Source: Gammaproteobacteria bacterium
Lineage (GTDB): Bacteria; Pseudomonadota; Gammaproteobacteria; Xanthomonadales; Marinicellaceae
NCBI GenBank assembly: GCA_030426705.1
Contig: JAUHXW010000077.1
Coordinates: 1 to 10,597, forward strand
Length of the DNA stretch: 10,597 nt
Reading direction: 5' to 3'
Shown in pieces: positions 7,875-10,597 of this stretch. A program made the translations under genes and the position numbers. The notes under the pieces were generated by a model, which did not search any database, had not been told where the DNA came from, and was given only the letters and a program-made list of their open reading frames with translations. Within the stretch, counting starts at the first letter, position 1, and each line of letters begins with the position of its first letter.

Positions 7875-7903
7875 ATTATACATACATGAATGTATGTTGT
7901 CAA
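7875..7903 (-). promoter_or_regulatory. Consensus sigma-70 promoter for acrAB
   Basis: On the minus strand the -35 is TTGACA (7903-7898) and the -10 is TATAAT (7880-7875), both exact consensus, separated by exactly 17 bp (ACATACATTCATGTATG). Transcription is expected to start near 7868. A full-consensus promoter would be very strong if unregulated, so the operator filling its spacer is presumably essential for control. Confidence 0.85.
7879..7898. promoter_or_regulatory. Predicted AcrR operator inside the acrAB promoter spacer
   Basis: TACATACATGAATGTATGTT contains a perfect inverted repeat, ACATACAT / ATGTATGT (7880-7897), with a 2-bp centre. From memory, the E. coli acrAB operator has the same TACATACAT and ATGTATGTA half-sites but a 6-bp centre; the site here equals that sequence minus four central bases, with one terminal mismatch. 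It sits 35 bp upstream of the acrR start and covers the whole -35 to -10 spacer of the acrA promoter. Binding would therefore block RNA polymerase directly. Identification as the AcrR site is inferred from position and similarity. Confidence 0.75.
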
Positions 7904-7925
7904 ATTGTCTTTTATTTGATAAACT
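7897..7925 (+). promoter_or_regulatory. Possible acrR promoter
   Basis: A plus-strand TTGTCA (7897-7902) and TAAACT (7920-7925) are 17 bp apart and would start transcription at about 7932, essentially at the acrR ATG (a leaderless or near-leaderless mRNA). An alternative pair, TTGAAT (7871-7876) and TATGTT (7893-7898) with 16 bp between, would give a leader of about 28 nt. Either one overlaps or abuts the operator, so autoregulation is likely. The match quality of both is modest. Confidence 0.35.
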
Positions 7926-7932
7926 GCCAAAC

Positions 7933-8571
7933 ATGAGAAAAACCAAAGAAGAAGCCCAAAAAACCAAAGAATCCATTTTAACGGCCGCGTTAAGCTGCTT
8001 TTCCGTGAAAGGCTATTTCAACACTTCACTGGATGAGATTGCCAAAAAAGCGAAAGTGACCAGAGGTGCCATTTACTGGCATTTTCAAAATAAATCCGAA
8101 ATATTTGATGCGCTACATGACTCATTGCATGAGCCATTTATCCAGGCCATTACCCGCGACCTGGAAACAGACTCACCCTACCCGTTACAACAACTGAAAG
8201 AACTTTTGGTAAAACTGATGATGGAGCTTGAAGAAAACACTGCCAAAATGAAAATAATGCGACTGTTTTATCAATGTGACTATTCCGGGGAATTACAACA
8301 ATTCAAGAAAAAGCACCAAGACAAGAAACTAAAAAGTTTACAACTGCTGCAATCATATTTTGATCGGGCCAAACAAAAGGGCTTGTTGGTAGCTGAAGCC
8401 GATTCAGAAATATTAACGCTGACTTTGCACTGTTTTATCAAAGGGATGCTTTATGAATTTTTGACTGATTCAAAATTACTAAACTTCAAAAGTCACACCG
8501 AAGCCTTGACCACACAATTATTTATGGGACTTAACAATTGCCGTTCAGCCTGTCCTAACACTGAACAATAA
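7933..8571 (+). CDS. acrR: TetR/AcrR-family transcriptional repressor of the efflux operon
   Basis: A 212-residue TetR-family regulator, almost the length of E. coli AcrR (215). The N-terminus MRKTKEEAQKTKESIL matches the AcrR pattern, which is why I chose the ATG at 7933 over one 13 codons upstream (7894) that lies inside the operator. The helix-turn-helix is at about 33-51 (LDEIAKKAKVTRGAIYWHF), with the Y-W-H-F ending common to AcrR, TtgR and similar repressors. The remainder is an all-helical ligand/dimer domain that recognises hydrophobic drugs in relatives. Divergent placement from acrAB and the palindrome between them strongly suggest it is the local repressor. No Shine-Dalgarno is visible. 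The stop is 6 bp from the stop of the convergent STAS gene. Confidence 0.93.
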   Translation: MRKTKEEAQKTKESILTAALSCFSVKGYFNTSLDEIAKKAKVTRGAIYWHFQNKSEIFDALHDSLHEPFIQAITRDLETDSPYPLQQLKELLVKLMMELEENTAKMKIMRLFYQCDYSGELQQFKKKHQDKKLKSLQLLQSYFDRAKQKGLLVAEADSEILTLTLHCFIKGMLYEFLTDSKLLNFKSHTEALTTQLFMGLNNCRSACPNTEQ

Positions 8572-8577
8572 GAACAA

Positions 8578-8958
8578 TTAATCAGCAAGCCAATCGACGG
8601 CTTGCTGTTCCTTTTCAAAATATTTGGATTCACCTGAGATAAACCAACCGGCCACTTTTGCCGCATAGTCCTGCCATTTCTTATTGCCTAAAATCGCAAT
8701 TTTTCTGAATTGATTGCCATGTTTAAGGCCCAACTTAAAATCATCCCAGGCCGCCCGAAGTTCCCAGCCTTTTAATTCAGTGGCATCAATAAACACATTA
8801 ACCAAAGGTTCTTTAACACCGGCAAGAGCAGAATCAATCAAAGGGTTAATGATTTCATAGTCTTCATGAGTCAACTTACCAACAGCCCTCAATGACAGCA
8901 TATAGCTGTTGTCTTTGCGCTCAATGCCAATATATAAGCCGTGTTTTTCTACAGTCAC
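8578..8958 (-). CDS. SpoIIAA-like (STAS-fold) small cytoplasmic protein
   Basis: A 126-residue soluble protein matching the SpoIIAA-like family (PF11964, formerly DUF3478) along its whole length. Recognisable segments are HGLYIGIE near the start, GKLTHEDYE (about 27-35), IDATELKGWELRAAW (about 57-71), LGLKHGNQFRKIAILGNKKW (about 76-95) and the C-terminal F-x-x-E-x-x-A-x-x-W-L (about 114-124). The fold resembles STAS anti-sigma-factor antagonists and lipid-binding CRAL-TRIO domains, but the function is unknown. No partner kinase or sigma factor is nearby. I place the start at GTG 8958: it is 5 nt after a perfect AGGAGG, whereas the TTG one codon earlier is only 2 nt away and the first ATG would remove the conserved start. 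It follows gltX on the same strand by about 84 bp and may be read from the gltX transcript. Confidence 0.88.
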   Translation of the reverse strand: MTVEKHGLYIGIERKDNSYMLSLRAVGKLTHEDYEIINPLIDSALAGVKEPLVNVFIDATELKGWELRAAWDDFKLGLKHGNQFRKIAILGNKKWQDYAAKVAGWFISGESKYFEKEQQAVDWLAD

Positions 8959-8963
8959 CAAAA

Positions 8964-8969
8964 CCTCCT
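8964..8969 (-). promoter_or_regulatory. Strong ribosome binding site for the STAS gene
   Basis: A perfect AGGAGG on the minus strand, 5 nt before GTG at 8958. It decides the start in favour of GTG. It stands out because most genes in this window have weak or no Shine-Dalgarno. Confidence 0.8.
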
Positions 8970-9042
8970 AAACCAAACCATCGAAAAGATGATTTTACCA
9001 CAGCATCAGCGAACCAAAAGTATCAAAGAACCCGGATTGGTA

Positions 9043-10446
9043 TTAGGCAAACTTCTGCCGTAAATGAGACAGTGCATTTTGCAATCGCTGGATGCTTTCA
9101 TCCTTACCCAACACTTGCATAATGGCATCATTGGCTGGTCCTTGTGCCTGACCGGACAAAGCCAATCTGACCGGCATGCCCACTTTACCAAAACCAACCT
9201 CAAGTTCAGCAACCACATCCGCGATCATTTGATGTAAATCGGCACTTGCCCAATCATCAATGGCTTCACATTTGGCAATCACCGCTTTCAATGGTTCGAT
9301 GGCAGATTCTTTGAATGCTTTGGCTTCGGCTTTTTCGTCGTAACCTGTCAAAGGCTGTAACAAAAACAAACCCATTTCAGCCAGTTCATTGATGGTATGT
9401 GCGCGGTCTTTGAACATATCAACCACAGCGGATAAATCGATTGAATCATCGACAGCAATGCCCAACACAGCCAATCGGTTGTTCAATAACTGAGCCAACC
9501 GCGCTGAATCAGTCTGTTGCATATACTGTTGATTGATCCAGTTCAATTTACCGGTATTGAAGGAACTGGGGGCTCTGTTAACCCCTGACAAGTCGAACAA
9601 TTCAATCATCTCTGCTTTACTGAACAATTCCTGATCACCATGCGACCAACCCAAACGCACCAGGTAATTCAATACCGCTTCGGGCAAATAACCATCATCG
9701 CTGTATTGCATCACACTGACCGCACCATGGCGTTTGGATAAACGCGCACCGTCATCACCCAGTATCATCGGCACATGCGCAAATTCCGGTACGGGTAAGT
9801 TCAAGGCTTGGTAAATATTGATTTGTCGCGGTGTGTTATTGATGTGATCATCGCCACGAATCACATGGGTAATCCCCATATCAGCATCATCAATCACCAC
9901 ACTGAAATTATAAGTCGGCATGCCATCAGCTCGGGCAATCACCAGGTCATCCAACTCGCTGTTGGCTACAGTGATTTCGCCTCGAACATGGTCTTTGAAT
10001 TTAACTTCACCCGTCTTGGGGGTTTTAAAACGGATGATGGTGTTGTCAGATTTCTTTAGACCAAGTTCGCGACATTTGCCATCATATCGCGGTTTTTCGC
10101 CGTTTTTCATCTGCTGTTCGCGGATTTTATCCAACCTTTCTTTTGAGCAGTCACAGTAATAAGCCTGATCATTTTCCAACAATTGATCCAACACTTCGTG
10201 GTACCTTGCCAGGTTTTTACTTTGGTATTTAACCTCCGAATCATATTCCAAGCCCAGCCAATTCATGCCCTCAAAAATGGCATTGACTGATGCTTCGGTT
10301 GAACGTTCGGTATCGGTGTCTTCGATGCGCAATTCAAATTGTCCACCATGGTGGCGGGCATACAAATAAGAAAACAATGCTGTTCGTGCGCCACCCACGT
10401 GTAAATAACCGGTTGGACTGGGGGCAAATCGTGTGATGACTTTCAT
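9043..10446 (-). CDS. gltX: Glutamyl-tRNA synthetase
   Basis: Class I aminoacyl-tRNA synthetase that charges tRNA-Glu using ATP; cytoplasmic and essential. The 467 residues match the usual bacterial length (E. coli 471). The N-terminus MKVITRFAPSPTGYLHVGGA contains the HIGH-type signature (9-18) and RLSKR (235-239) is the KMSKS-type loop. Other hallmarks are LRIEDTDTERS (39-49), the tRNA-acceptor region with GEKPRYDGKCR (116-126), MPTYNFSVVIDDADMGITHVIRGDDHINNTPRQ (176-207, core part) and GWSHGDQELFS. Three of the four zinc ligands known in E. coli (Cys98, Cys100, Cys125) are present, but the position equivalent to His127 is Glu here. A full-length discriminating GluRS rather than a GluQRS fragment, because the C-terminal anticodon-binding region is complete. 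No Shine-Dalgarno precedes the ATG. Confidence 0.98.
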   Translation of the reverse strand: MKVITRFAPSPTGYLHVGGARTALFSYLYARHHGGQFELRIEDTDTERSTEASVNAIFEGMNWLGLEYDSEVKYQSKNLARYHEVLDQLLENDQAYYCDCSKERLDKIREQQMKNGEKPRYDGKCRELGLKKSDNTIIRFKTPKTGEVKFKDHVRGEITVANSELDDLVIARADGMPTYNFSVVIDDADMGITHVIRGDDHINNTPRQINIYQALNLPVPEFAHVPMILGDDGARLSKRHGAVSVMQYSDDGYLPEAVLNYLVRLGWSHGDQELFSKAEMIELFDLSGVNRAPSSFNTGKLNWINQQYMQQTDSARLAQLLNNRLAVLGIAVDDSIDLSAVVDMFKDRAHTINELAEMGLFLLQPLTGYDEKAEAKAFKESAIEPLKAVIAKCEAIDDWASADLHQMIADVVAELEVGFGKVGMPVRLALSGQAQGPANDAIMQVLGKDESIQRLQNALSHLRQKFA

Positions 10447-10469
10447 GTAAAAAAATAATTCCGTGAAAT

Positions 10470-10500
10470 ATTTTAAGGGTCAGATTTTAAATGATTTCAA
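10470..10500 (-). promoter_or_regulatory. Possible gltX promoter
   Basis: Minus-strand TTGAAA (10500-10495) and TAAAAT (10475-10470), each a near-consensus hexamer, are separated by 19 bp, longer than the optimum. Transcription would start at about 10463, giving a leader of about 16 nt. There is no better candidate in the visible upstream region, but the real promoter may lie off-window. Confidence 0.3.
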
Positions 10501-10597
10501 ATGGTTTTGTAGCAGTAATTTCAGAATCCCAGTGGCTTTTCAACTCAAAACAGTTGCTTCCGCACCCAATCCGATCGGGGGTTCGACTTTTTCACAT
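10501..10597. other. Unassigned non-coding block upstream of gltX, GC-richer than its flank
   Basis: Between the putative gltX promoter and the right edge, the sequence shifts from A/T-rich to GC-richer (for example CCGCACCC and CCGATCGGGGG). It contains the palindrome CCGATCGG (10571-10578), a tRNA-T-arm-like GGTTCGACT, and imperfect direct repeats CAGTGGCTT / CAGTTGCTT (about 10531 and 10550). No start-to-stop gene is supported. It could be the edge of an off-window feature, a degraded repeat or a truncated RNA gene. Confidence 0.3.

Noticed and set aside
7894..7932. Upstream start of acrR adding 13 residues
   Set aside because: This ATG is inside the predicted operator, and the extension has no counterpart in AcrR proteins, which begin with M-x-R-K-T-K-like sequence.
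10560..10597. Possible 3' end of a tRNA (GGGGGTTCGACT followed by TTTTC)
   Set aside because: The T-loop consensus is present, but the would-be T-stem pairs GGGGG with TTTTC, nearly all G-U, the conserved C61 is missing, and no acceptor, anticodon or D arms fit upstream.
10490..10597. Short minus-strand open frame ending in ...TKPFEII upstream of gltX
   Set aside because: It has no start codon in the window (a stop lies at its visible upstream end), no ribosome binding site and no recognisable family; read as a chance frame.

Overview
The window looks like chromosomal DNA from a Gram-negative, probably marine or free-living gammaproteobacterium of moderate GC (mid-40s % by eye, not computed). 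The evidence is a glutamyl-tRNA synthetase, an AcrR/AcrA/AcrB efflux locus and a YfeX-type peroxidase, all resembling gammaproteobacterial proteins. The secreted bacillopeptidase F-like protease suggests a lineage such as Marinicella or relatives of the Xanthomonadales, but that placement is inference. All complete reading frames are intact. I see no insertion sequence, phage gene, CRISPR array or intact tRNA/rRNA gene.

Layout, left to right. The 5' end of a leftward gene for a single-pass membrane protein enters from the left edge. Divergent from it are a secreted subtilisin-family protease and a small DUF3429-type membrane protein (both rightward). Next is a convergent, leftward yfeX-like DyP peroxidase. 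A strong leftward terminator at 3296-3334 separates it from the efflux operon. That operon (leftward acrA then acrB, 3 bp apart) is divergent from its TetR-family regulator acrR (rightward). acrR converges on a small SpoIIAA-like (STAS-fold) gene, which lies downstream of and codirectional with gltX. About 150 bp of non-coding DNA upstream of gltX closes the window.

The best-supported functional unit is acrR-acrAB. AcrA (periplasmic adaptor) and AcrB (inner-membrane proton/drug antiporter) would form a tripartite pump with an outer-membrane TolC-type channel that is not encoded here. The acrA promoter is, base for base, a perfect sigma-70 consensus: TTGACA, 17 bp, TATAAT. Its spacer is almost entirely filled by a perfect 8-8 bp palindrome whose half-sites match the E. 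coli AcrR operator, but with a shorter centre. AcrR bound there would block acrAB transcription and could also repress acrR. The acrA mRNA would have an unusually long leader of about 245 nt containing an inverted repeat.

No clearly new multi-gene system is present. The most noteworthy observations are the operator-in-spacer promoter with its long leader, a palindrome just inside the predicted yfeX transcript, and an unexplained GC-richer block at the right edge.
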